A stretch of 64,000 bases of DNA, taken from Megalobrama amblycephala. Lineage: Eukaryota > Chordata > Actinopteri > Cypriniformes > Xenocyprididae. Below the pieces are notes generated by a model. The model did not search any database and had not been told where the DNA came from. It worked only from the letters and a program-made list of their open reading frames with translations. Location of the stretch: contig NC_063044.1 of NCBI RefSeq assembly GCF_018812025.1, positions 71,605,749 to 71,669,748 on the forward strand. Direction: 5' to 3'. Each line of letters begins with the position of its first letter. The stretch's first letter is position 1. The position numbers were made by a program, and so were the translations under genes. Below, piece by piece: positions 13,501 to 21,958 of this stretch.

Positions 13501-16500
13501 GAATTACCATTGTGTATGAAATGTGCTATACAAATAAACTTGCCTTGCCTTGCCTTAGTCTCCCACAACAATCAATTAATAGACTTCAGCTTATCCAAAA
13601 CTCGGTTACTAACCAAAACAAAAGGGAACTGCAAAAAAAGGGAACTGCTGGCTTCCTATAAAATTTAGAGTCGATTTTAAAGTTCTTCTCATCACATACA
13701 AGCTTGTAATGGAAAAGGACCCAATTATATTAGCAGTTCTCTCATAAATTATATTCCACCAAGAACCTTAAGATGAACCTGAACTCCATCTCACATCATC
13801 CTCCCTGTTCCACACCTGCACTCACTTCCTTGTCAACTCCCCATCATCACAGATCACTTGACTGGACTTTACATCAGCACTGCTTTATAATGATCACTTC
13901 CCTGACTCCTGGGGCCTCGTTTATAAAACTTTGGACGCAAAAACAGGCCCTGAAAGTGCTACGCCAGTTCCGACGCAAAGTGGTGATTTATAAAAACAAA
14001 CTTGACGGGAAAATTTCCGCACCTCCACGAAACTCTGACCCATGCGTCGGACATTTTGGAACAGAGCAGTTTGGCGACACTGATGGTTAGCTGAGGGACT
14101 AACGGCAGATGAAGGAAAACATTTTAAATCCTCATTATGAGTCCTAATTATAAATACAATGCATGTTCACAATAACAGTTTAAATAATAATAATAATAAT
14201 AATTTTATTAATTTTAAGAGATTTAAACTCGCATGAAAACACGTTTCATTTTGATATACACATTTACATTAATATTACACTTTCACTAATGGCGATAAGC
14301 ACTGAAATTACATTACGCAGTCATTAGCAGAAGTTAAACAAACGTGATATGAATTCAGATAGTAGATGTGCTACTTTCGATCACTTTTCCTGTGACACGC
14401 TGCTTTAATGACAGCGAGGAGTGATAGGCGCACAATCTTTAAACTACACTGCAGATGTTATGACAAAATATTTTAGCGAGAATGACGATCAGTGATGCAC
14501 ACTTAACTTCGATATTATGGAAGACACTGCTGGATGGTCGAACGGTCCATTGTCCAGTGTGAATAGTTCCAATGATAATATCTTACTCTGCTATCTTATC
14601 CTGCAGCTGCAGGAGGTGTTGATGTCATGTGAAGGATCTTCAAACAATTACCACTGTATTTGAAGGATATAATTTGAGGAAAATGGTAAGATTTGCACTT
14701 TTTCTTTTTAAAATACTTTGTCAGTGACACGCTGAGACAGACGATTACACTGCAATAAATAAGTAGGCCGATCTGTTTTCACTAAAAATAGCCAATAAAC
14801 TTCCTAAAAGACATGTTCACCTCATCAGCAAAACTGCATAAATTTGATTTGAATTGTTTAAAACAATTAAATACTATTTGGCCAGTGGAAATGTATGAAT
14901 CAACTCTATTCTAAAACCTTTATCTCAAGTATTTTATACAATTTTGTTTTTATGCATATTTTGATATATTTATTCTAAAACATAAGAATATTGGATGATT
15001 TTTAGCAATGTAATGTGTATGGCACAAATGTTAACCATGGTGTCACGGGGATGGGAACATGCATGGAAATGATATGCAGATGAGGTTATGCATAGTAAAA
15101 CTAGGCGTCATAAGCTCATATGGTGATTTCGGGGAGGAGACAAGGTGGAGATGCACGCACGCACAATCTTCCGTTGACTGGGCTTTATAAAGGGATTTGT
15201 GCGCAGGTTCTTGTCACGATCACCTGTGAGAGTGCCCTTCAGCCATTAGAGGGCACTCCGTCCCGGACTGTCATTTCCACCTGTCTCATGGACTACATTC
15301 CCCATACACACTTCCCGGACTAATCACCACTCATCATTGCACCCAGCTGTTTGTATTTGGTCATTAGTGCGTCTATTTAGTTTGAGTGTTTGCTGTCTGT
15401 ATGTGTGGTTCATTGTTGAATGTCACCCCGCGAGTCTGATCCCTGGTTTTCTTTTCCCCGTTTTGGTTTGTAGTTTCTTGTTTCTTGTTTCTTGTTTCGT
15501 GTTTCTTGTTTTATGTTTGGACTGTTGTTTTGGATTCTGACCCCTGCCTGTACTCTGGATTACGCCTTATGGATTTGCCCTCAATAAACACCATTGCTGC
15601 ATTTGGATCTTCCTTTTGCCTTTCTGTTCCGTGACAGTTCTGGCATACGCATGGTTTTATAAATCTGATTTTTTTCGTGCGTACACAGAATCTAGCTTTT
15701 GCACGTACGTACACTTTTAGGATGAAATCTATGCAAAGTTTTATAAATGAGGCCCTGGTCTGTTCTATTGTTATGTTTATGTACAGTGATTTGTATATGT
15801 ACATTTCTGAAATTACACAACTTACAGATCAGTCTAAACTGTAATGTTGACATGCATTTTCTGTAAAGCTGCAGTGGAACATATATTGTGAAAAGCGCTA
15901 TACAAAGAAAGATGAATTAAATTGAACTGAATACACACCTTGGATTCAGAGAGTTTGGTGCACTTTCTGGAATCAGTGTTGATGTAGTTGATGTTACAAC
16001 TATTACAAACAAAATGGAAACATAAAAATCATACTTTAGTGCATGAGCACAACATCAAGATGCTTCTTTTACAAACTAGATCAGCTTCATATCAGTGTCA
16101 GTTACGCTGCTGAAAGATGATGATTGATGATGAGTTTTTAATAAACACTTACTATGATTTTAACAAAACATTATAGTTATAACTCATGTATCAAAATGTC
16201 ATAGAATAACCACTGAAATGAGAAAGTCATGAATAAACACCTTGTTGTTCAGTAAATCCAGGTGTTTGAGCAGCTGCTGTCCTCTCAGAGTTTGGAGTAT
16301 TTAATGACTTCTGATTCTCTGTACAAATGAAAGGATGGATTAATTAAAGCCAGTGTGAACCAGTGAAGTGAGAGACTGATGATGTGTGACAGTGATCATG
16401 TGATCATGAACCTTGTGTAGGAGCTGCTGCTGTAGTTTGGCTTGATTTCTTCTCAGAGTTTGAGCTGCTGACTGGAATCAGTGTTGTTGAATCAGAAGAT

Positions 16501-19355
16501 GAATGTTCAGATGCTTCACCTGTAGGACATTAACATCTAGGGTGACTGTATTTTAGTTTTCAAAAAAAGAGTAAACTTGACAAGTGCATTGTGTTCACAA
16601 TCATGCAAATATATTATTGAGCTTTAATACATAAAGTAATATAACAGTCCTTGATTTCCATTCAAGTAGGCATGAAAGTCTTTGCAAGATGTGTTTAAAG
16701 TTGTTTTGTGAACACTGAAGCCCCTGCTGTAACACTTTCTATAAAGACCATGCTTATAAAGAATTATAGCTCCATTCATACTTATTTGTAAGCAAGTATT
16801 CGTTATAAACATATTTATAAAGACTTATTAAGACCTGCTATACCGCATTATAAGAACAGTTATAGTTACATTTATATTATTTTTTTATAATTACTTTTAA
16901 GTCATGCATTTTCCTTTTCAATGCACATGCTCATAATCCATTATACACTGATTTATAAGTATTAATTAGTCAGTCATATGGTTCCATGAATCATCATAAA
17001 CATAAAGATGCAACCTGTTATTATATTATAGTTACAATGACTTTTTATTCAGATTTATTTCTGTCATATTAGTGAATATATGGTTAATAGCTGTGTTATT
17101 GTTACGTGTGGCTGTTGTAGAGACGAGACGTATACGGATTTCCACAATAAACAGGTATTTAATGAACGAAGGAGCATAACAAACAACCAAACAAATGTAG
17201 TTAATAACGTCCAGTTTTGTGCAAGGGAATCCACCTGTGAGTGGAGAGATTGCTCGTGCATTTGATGCGCTCTTGACATTTTTCATTATAATAACGCCAT
17301 AGAACCCGCAATAAATGAACTATAAAAGTGAGAAGAAAGTCGTGTCTGAACGTCGCAATTTTGTATTGGTTAAAACAAATGGAGAATATCTCGTTTTTCT
17401 GTAGGTGCTCGACCATTTCCGTGTGTGGCGCTTGATCGCGTTGGAAATATTTAACGTCAGGATGGATGATTACATGCTTTAAATCATCGATTTGGGCAGC
17501 TTTGAGCAGCTCTTGAGGTTCTTATCCAGTATGTGAGATGAAATCCTTGCTGGTGTAGTTGTGTTTACAGACTTTGATGAGGCTCTTTGCGCTGTCCACT
17601 CAGTTGTCATCAGCGGGAAAACCTCTCTCTATGATTGCATTGGTTGGTTATTTTCACAGCTAGAATATGACGGCTGCACAAATAGATTTTTTAATGCCAG
17701 TCACGGTTTTTATTATATTTCTTACTGTTTTATTGTAATTTCAGGGATGAAAACAAATTAGACATAAATTAAATGTGGAACACTACTTAAGTCTTGCGGG
17801 ACACGGGACGCGGGACAAAGCTCCCAATTTCGGGACTGTCCCACAAAATGTGGGACGGGTGGTCACCCTAGAAGAGCTGCGTCACAGCGCGCAAATTCTC
17901 TTTTAAGTCTTGCACCTGAATGGACAAATTCACACAAAAAAATTATGTCAACATGCCCATTTTAGCGAGCATCCTAACAAACAGGTTATATCTCTAAAAC
18001 GAGACAGACAACGTATGTGTTTCAGTATCAGTGTACTGAGTCTTTGAATTATGCTTAAAGGGGGGTATTGTGATATTTCATGTATTCTGACTTATTTACA
18101 CTATTAAAGAGATGGATTCTCATGTTAAACATGGCCAAAGTTTCAAAACACGAGTTGGACGAATGATGGAGTATTTCTATGGCAATAGTGACAATAATGT
18201 CACTAATGAAGTGTGTTTTTTCCGTCTGCTCGAGCCCTTTTTTTGTTGTTCTTGTTGTCCATAACTGGACTTTTAAGTGTATTAACTTTGTCTGTAAGCT
18301 ACAGCAAAATAAAGTATGGCATAGCAATAAACACAATCAAACCGGACAAAATATAATCATTAAGCCACAAAAAAACAAAAAAAATCAAGGGAAAAAAATT
18401 GTCAGACAGGCAAGACAGACTTCTGAAATGGTTCTGGTGTGAGTTGACACTGCGTAGAGGACAGAACAAAACCTCGCCGGAGCCGTAACGCACCGCAGAT
18501 GTGTGCAGTGTAAACAAGGCTTAAAACTGGTCTGTTTTGTTGGCAATAGGCGCTCAAGTGCATATAATGTAAACACAAACATAGTGAATTCATAAATTCA
18601 TTATTCATCATTCATACGCTATATTCATTATAGTGATTCAAAAATTATCCAGGAATAATGTGATGGTGTATTGTGTGTGTTTAAATACAGTTGTTTAGCT
18701 GACCATTGATATCCTGCAGCCGATCTCTACCCAAAAGCTGCGCGGGATCATCACTCTTTAGCTCCGTTCACAAGACATGCCTCCAGGAGCTCGGCTGTTT
18801 TCGGAAAGACTCAGTACATCGTATGCATCTTTTATAAAAAAGATAAAACTAAAGACTTTTCTGCGATATGAAGGATGCTATAAAAAATACCTAATTCAAT
18901 GAGTCTGTATTGAAAGCGGTCTTTTGTGTGGGTGCAACACCGGAACTGAAAAACAACTTTGTCCTTCAGAGAAACCTTGAATCATTATTCCCGAATTTGT
19001 TTGTGTTGGCTGGGTATATAGCCTATCTATAGTATTCAGTCGGCTCTATATATTCTAGCCACCAGATTACGTTTTTTGAAGTCATTGTTATTTATTTAGA
19101 ACATTATTTTAGAACGTATTATTTATTTGGTGACGCGTCATGCAGCCACACAGACAGATATGTATCGCGTTTATTCTGTTTTTCCTTTTTATTCAAAATA
19201 TTCACTTGTTAACTATAGGCTTCTATGTATTATATTATATATTCCGAATGTCAAATATGTGGAAGTGAATGTGTTGTTCGCTTATAAGTAACTATAAATA
19301 TAATTTAAATGTAACTATAACTGTTCTTATAATGCGGTATAGGTCTTAATGAGTT

Positions 19356-19401
<46 letters not shown>

Positions 19402-21056
19402 TTATAGAATAGTAATACTTATAAACAAGTATAAATGGATCTACTAATCTTTATATGGTCTTGATAGAAAGTGTAAGATATAAAGTAAGAAATAAAGAAA
19501 CTACATAATCAAATGTAAAACTAAAACAGCATAGTCTTCACATAAATTAAATATACATTTTCATACGATTATTCATTCAAAAAGTTATTCATTCAATTGC
19601 AGTGAGTGATTTTCTCTTTTTCTTTGTTGTTTGACAGACAGCAGCAGGTTTACTTTACTAGGCTGGCTTTCACTTTAAGACCTAATCACGGATTTCTATT
19701 GACACGCATCTGATATAGTTCCCAACTGTTTCATTTAAGACATAACTGATTGTGTTTACATGAATACTCGTGAAGACAGACATTTTGATGTAACAGTATG
19801 TGTGTATTTAACCATTTGAGTAGGCTATAATAAGCAGCTGCGAAAAAGAACTAAAGGGATTGTGCGCTGTCATGCTGCATTCACACGGGGGATTGGCGTT
19901 AACGCTTCTCGTTTACATTGAATGGGTGACGCCATACGTTGCTGAACTGAATTGTGGGATCTGTCACATCACTTGCATTGCTCATCATGGCAGAAGTTTA
20001 AGATTTCTCAACCTTTCAAGCGCCAACGCAGGCGTTAGCCAATCAGATCGCTTTATGCAAACACTCTAGAGCAGCCAATTGCAGTCATGCAACATTGGAA
20101 AGTAATGTGATTGGCTGTTATCACTGTCAACACAAGCTTCAGACTCGCCCTCCTTCAAGCGTTGTGTGTGCACGTCTGGTGCGTGTGGGAGTGTGGTCTA
20201 TATGTCTAGTCGTTTGATTGTTGTTCCACCATTCGGTCAGCAGCAAAATATGTATACTGTATGTCCCATGCTAAGAAGTGAGCGATAGTACTAGCCCTGC
20301 TAGTAAGAAGAAGACAGAAAACAGCAAGGAAGAAGAGGCTGTGGGTGCATGAAACCCTCAGGCCCAGAGAACAGTTTGGAGAGTTCAGGCTTGCGAAGGA
20401 GCTCTGTTTCTATTGGCCGCACGGGTAATCATCACAGAGTGCAGCTGAAAAGTTTAACTATTTTGAATTTTGACTGCGGCGTGTGCGAAAGCTGTGCGTC
20501 TGCTTTGGTGAATGCAGTAACAAACCGTCCTAGTGCCATGCAAGCCATTGAAATAAATGGGTTTCATAGCGCAGCACAGCGTGTTCCACGTCCTGTGTGA
20601 AAGTGCCTTCAGACATCAGATGGCTTGCAGTCTCGCGATTGTAGGAAGCAAAAGCCGGCTGGACACATTTTTTTAGGTTCAAAAAGAGGGCATGTCCGGG
20701 AAAATGTATCGTCACCCTATTAAAAATCATATTTTACAGTAGTAATAGTTGTTTCTCACCTGAATACTTGATAGTGTATCTGACTGAGGTCTGGAGTTGA
20801 TTTCTGAGAGTAAGCTGACATCTCCACTCTCTGTTGTCATCTTCATTCAGGAGTGTTGTAGTCAGAGTGATGATACAGTGATCTGATGAGAATAATATCT
20901 GATATCTGGAGTCTGTCTTCAGATCAACACCAGCCTGATTCACCCACAACAGATGATGTTTCTCTGGATTAACCAAATCATTACAAACTATGTCATTATA
21001 TGAATACAACTGACAGGAGAGAGTCACAGAGCGACCTGGACTGATCTCAGTCTGTG

Positions 21057-21095
<39 letters not shown>

Positions 21096-21958
21096 ACACT
21101 GAAACTGAACACAAGACACAAATCACAGACTCTTCAATCATCATGTGAGTTTAAAGGGAGAATCTGCCCATTTTAAATTGATCATATAAACATAAACTTA
21201 CCATGAAGAACATGCAGTAAAAGATCTGCATCAGTTCCTTGTTGTTCTCCATTCACATATTGTCTGCAGGTGTAAAATCCAGGATCTTCTTCTGTGACGT
21301 TCTTGATGTTCAGAGAGCAGTCAGACCCCAGACTCAGTCTCTCATGTCTCTCTGTGTCTTTATTCTTTATCCCTTTAGTAATCAGCTCATCTGCTGCTGA
21401 TTGTCTGAATCTGTTATAGTATATCCATGTAGTAGATTTGCATTCAGAAAGAGCATTATTACAGGGCAGACGGACATTTTCACCAGATCTGATGAACACA
21501 TTCTCAGTCACTTCACTGGTACCTGAAACACAATATATTTGACTGATCATTATGATATATATTAATAAATGAAAACATAAAACATACCAGCATAAAAAGA
21601 AGATTCAAATACAGTATTTTCCCTCACTTCACACAATCATCACAGTCTCAGAATAAAGTGTTTGTCTTGATCATGTAGCTGTTGAAATCTCTGAATATGA
21701 AGATAATTGTTGATCATCAGATGTTTGAGTGACTCTATGTCCAGTATCAGGAATAATACAGTATGATCTGTATGTATCAATACACAACTCTGAGATCACA
21801 ACGTGAATGTGTGCAAGAATAAACTGAGCATGTTCAAATCAACTCTTTCCAGACTAATTCCACTAAATGTCTTTAGAGAAAATCCAGATTTCTTTACCTG
21901 TGAGAAGTGAAGAGAGAATGATCAGTCCCAGCAGACACAGATCACACTGATCAGCCAT
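1557..21958 (-). CDS. Receptor gene A: DICP-like, two Ig domains, type I membrane protein (3' end not in window)
   Basis: Predicted cell-surface Ig-superfamily receptor. Exons in transcript order: signal 21958-21898, D1 21522-21202, D2 21098-20760, stalk 16519-16412, stalk 16318-16241, mini-exon 2347-2321, transmembrane 1866-1789, cytoplasmic 1585-1557. All introns to the TM exon are phase 1 with GT/AG borders, so exons can be skipped or repeated without breaking the frame. Cys pairs and Trp of both Ig folds are present. The two last cytoplasmic exons found in gene B, including the ITIM exon, are not seen before position 1; DIRS DNA lies there instead. Introns total about 19 kb and are mostly transposons. 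DICP is the best family match I know; CD300/pIgR-like or another fish Ig receptor family is the alternative. Expression is unknown. Confidence 0.65.
1789..1866 (-). CDS. Gene A, transmembrane exon
   Basis: A 78-nt phase 1-1 exon. It encodes VIVIVV, a hydrophobic run of about 18 residues, then LWMIRRKRD, a basic stop-transfer end. The acceptor follows a long TC tract. The donor is A|GTGAGT, where gene B has G|GTGAGT. Confidence 0.65.
2321..2347 (-). CDS. Gene A, 27-nt stalk mini-exon
   Basis: Acceptor TTCCAG and donor GTGTGT flank nine codons (DVTPISLNQ, phase 1-1). A related but 28-nt copy lies at 15966-15939. Gene B has lost the corresponding DNA. Confidence 0.45.
2353..2519. other. Gene A intron sequence without recognised features
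   Basis: AT-rich intron DNA between the mini-exon and the LINE fragment. Nothing coding or repeated was recognised. Confidence 0.4.
2520..3660 (-). mobile_element. Truncated LINE (L2/Rex1-like) reverse transcriptase fragment
   Basis: Reading on the minus strand from about 3545: the RT block [14 protein letters not shown] (3546-3500), the catalytic [10 protein letters not shown] block (3437-3408), [14 protein letters not shown], then after a frameshift near 3086 the C-terminal block [13 protein letters not shown] and [13 protein letters not shown]. The sequence then runs into a 3' non-coding part ending near 2520. The 5' two-thirds (endonuclease and first RT blocks) is absent, as usual for 5'-truncated LINE insertions. 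A poly-T run at 3452-3466 splits the RT. It lies within the gene A intron, same orientation as the gene. L2, Rex1 and other CR1-group families share these blocks, so the family is uncertain. Confidence 0.75.
3661..4199. other. Intron sequence, nothing recognised
   Basis: No convincing coding or repeat signal. Short open frames here have no recognisable motif. Confidence 0.35.
4200..4932 (+). mobile_element. Outer LINE (L2-like), RT part, left of a nested insertion
   Basis: Decayed plus-strand [13 protein letters not shown] (from about 4231) is RT block A with its catalytic Asp. [12 protein letters not shown] (about 4497-4530) is the catalytic block. [15 protein letters not shown] and [16 protein letters not shown] follow (4610-4765), then [19 protein letters not shown] sequence broken at about 4930. 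The missing continuation (NRLQLIQNS) resumes at 13559, so a younger LINE of about 8.6 kb with its own insertions sits inside this one. Stops and frameshifts are frequent, so it is an old copy. Confidence 0.75.
5360..6843 (+). mobile_element. Non-autonomous TTAA-target DNA element, copy 1 (piggyBac-like MITE)
   Basis: Flanked by TTAA at 5356-5359 and 6844-6847. The ends are imperfect inverted repeats (CCCTCTGGAGTCTGAGG at the left; the right end reads CTCCCTGAGGTCCGAAAACG when reversed). About 1.48 kb with no coding content. Removing it with one TTAA rejoins the LINE ORF1 in frame. TTAA targets are used by piggyBac and Kolobok superfamilies, and the CCC start favours piggyBac. A second copy in opposite orientation lies at 7703-9258. 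The right end holds a small GC palindrome, AAACGCGCCGGCGCGTTTT. Confidence 0.65.
7022..10006. mobile_element. DNA element with about 35-bp TIRs (TGTGACC...), family unknown
   Basis: The left end TGTGACCCGTCACGGAAACC (7022 on) and the reversed right end TGTGACCAATCACGGAAAGT (10006 back) match over about 35 bp through GGGACACAAGTCGG. The element interrupts LINE ORF1 between FNLFWSQRQ and DGLHPN. Flanks share AAAT, but the palindromic ends leave the target-site length uncertain. Interior DNA (7060-7690 and 9263-9970) has no recognisable transposase. It carries TTAA-element copy 2 at 7703-9258, so about 1.4 kb is its own. The TIR resembles that of the MITE at 38288-38745. Confidence 0.65.
7703..9258 (-). 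mobile_element. TTAA-target DNA element, copy 2, inverted relative to copy 1
   Basis: Flanked by TTAA at 7699-7702 and 9259-9262. Read in reverse, its sequence follows copy 1 (5360-6843) nearly end to end, including CTGAGGCTGATTTGGGGC near one end and the GC palindrome AAACGCGCCAGCGCGTTTT near the other. It is about 70 bp longer, partly from a local duplication of a CAGAGCGCCCTCCG-containing segment near 8340-8450. No coding content. It is nested in the TIR element 7022-10006. Confidence 0.65.
10696..13230 (+). pseudogene. Inner LINE ORF2: endonuclease-reverse transcriptase with in-frame stops
   Basis: The N-terminal half is an APE-type endonuclease: [38 protein letters not shown] (the GDFN metal-binding block) and the C-terminal [11 protein letters not shown], where the SDH motif is intact. 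The RT follows: [32 protein letters not shown] (block A Asp), [28 protein letters not shown] (catalytic YADD) and [18 protein letters not shown]. In-frame TGA codons at 12508 and 12967 and the stop at 13228 interrupt it; the first two look like single-base changes (CGA to TGA, TGG to TGA). Apart from these it is open over about 840 codons, so this copy is young compared with the outer LINE. Confidence 0.85.
13912..15755. mobile_element. PIF/Harbinger-like non-autonomous element
   Basis: Terminal inverted repeats GGGCCTCGTTTATAAAACTT (left) and GGGCCTCATTTATAAAACTT (right, reversed), flanked by CTG on each side, which fits a 3-bp target duplication. The interior has a (TAA)n run near 14186-14205 and no transposase. 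It carries a solo LTR at 15212-15636. GGGCCTCATTTATAAA ends are typical of abundant fish Harbinger-type MITEs, but the superfamily is inferred from the ends only. Confidence 0.6.
15212..15636 (+). mobile_element. Solo LTR, 425 bp, with perfect 5-bp target duplication
   Basis: Starts TGTCACGATC and ends CCGTGACA, with GTTCT directly on each side (15207-15211 and 15637-15641). AATAAA at about 15584 is a likely polyadenylation signal. No internal region remains, so it is the product of LTR-LTR recombination. LTR class not determined. Confidence 0.8.
15939..15966 (-). pseudogene. Gene A, 28-nt stalk pseudo-exon
   Basis: A copy of the mini-exon at 2347-2321 with acceptor TTCCAG and donor GTGTGT but 28 nt instead of 27. 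Including it in the mRNA would shift the frame ahead of the TM exon. It is probably skipped or dead. Confidence 0.4.
16241..16318 (-). CDS. Gene A, second stalk exon
   Basis: A 78-nt phase 1-1 exon between acceptor GTACAG and donor GTGTTT. It encodes a Ser/Thr/Pro/Gln-rich segment ([17 protein letters not shown]) suited to an O-glycosylated stalk. It is absent from gene B. Confidence 0.55.
16412..16519 (-). CDS. Gene A, first stalk exon
   Basis: A 108-nt phase 1-1 exon, nearly identical to 37787-37680 of gene B. Rich in Ser/Thr ([17 protein letters not shown], then [13 protein letters not shown]). The donor is GTTCAT, weak after GT but conserved in both genes. Confidence 0.6.
16541..20722. 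mobile_element. TIR-bounded transposon block (AGGGTGAC ends) in the gene A intron
   Basis: The block starts TAGGGTGACTGTATTTTAG beside the stalk exon, and its far end reversed reads TAGGGTGACGATACATTTTC near the D2 exon. A third TAGGGTGACCACCCGTCCC end, reversed, sits at 17874 after a GGGACA-rich stretch, so at least two related elements are mixed here. The last 800 bp contain MITE-like GC-rich sequence (20460-20600). No transposase was recognised. Gene B lacks the block at the equivalent place. Confidence 0.45.
16733..19473. repeat. Long inverted repeat, arms about 150 bp
   Basis: Arm 1, 16733-16885, reads ACACTTTCTATAAAGACC to ACCGCATTATAAGAACAG. Arm 2, about 19290-19473, carries the same sequence reversed and is widened by a (TA)n run at 19358-19400. 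The ends TAACACTTTCTAT/TTACACTTTCTAT fit a long-TIR DNA element of 2.7 kb with a non-coding centre. TSD not resolved. Confidence 0.55.
20760..21098 (-). CDS. Gene A, Ig domain D2 exon
   Basis: A 339-nt phase 1-1 exon. It starts VSPSSS with a long Ser run encoded by a (GAT)n repeat at the acceptor, then [15 protein letters not shown] (B-strand Cys), LLWVNQAG (C-strand Trp), [13 protein letters not shown], and [11 protein letters not shown] (F-strand Cys). Two further Cys (in IVCND and DHC) could form a second disulfide. Donor CAG|GTGAG. Confidence 0.75.
21202..21522 (-). CDS. Gene A, Ig domain D1 exon
   Basis: A 321-nt phase 1-1 exon. Blocks: SGENVRLPC (B-strand Cys), TTWIYYNRF (C-strand Trp), [32 protein letters not shown] (F-strand Cys). 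NVT is a possible N-glycosylation site. [17 protein letters not shown] is a V/I-type Ig signature. Confidence 0.75.
21898..21958 (-). CDS. Gene A, start codon and signal-peptide exon
   Basis: A 61-nt exon: [22 protein letters not shown], a hydrophobic leader that runs into D1 through a phase 1 intron. It is identical in sense to 53803-53743 of gene B. The ATG is chosen because it is preceded closely by a TATA box in both genes and gives the leader. Confidence 0.7.

Larger units (their letters stand above)
4936..13557 (+). mobile_element. Inner LINE (L2-like), nearly full length, split by DNA elements
   Basis: A plus-strand two-gene LINE inserted in the outer LINE. ORF1 pieces lie at about 4994-5355, 6848-7021 and 10007-10692, ORF2 at 10696-13230, and a 3' UTR ends with repeats of CTTGC at 13540-13557, a typical L2-type tail. 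Removing the TTAA element (5360-6843) and the TIR element (7022-10006) rejoins ORF1. ORF2 keeps endonuclease and RT blocks but has two TGA stops. The junction with the outer LINE is 4930-4936 on the left and 13557-13559 on the right. Confidence 0.8.
13559..15935 (+). mobile_element. Outer LINE, 3' part (contains a Harbinger-like element)
   Basis: Coding remains resume with [15 protein letters not shown] (13572-13617) and a decayed continuation to about 13770. The 3' UTR is interrupted by the TIR element 13912-15755. It then ends with GTAAAGCTGCAGTGG and AAAAGCGCTATACAAAG (15865-15908), the standard 3' end of this LINE group, and an A-rich tail near 15930. This pairs with 4200-4932. Confidence 0.7.

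Noticed and set aside
19860..20600. Open frames of 69 and 83 codons in the TIR block
   Set aside because: Lie in MITE-like GC-rich repeat sequence with no protein motif.
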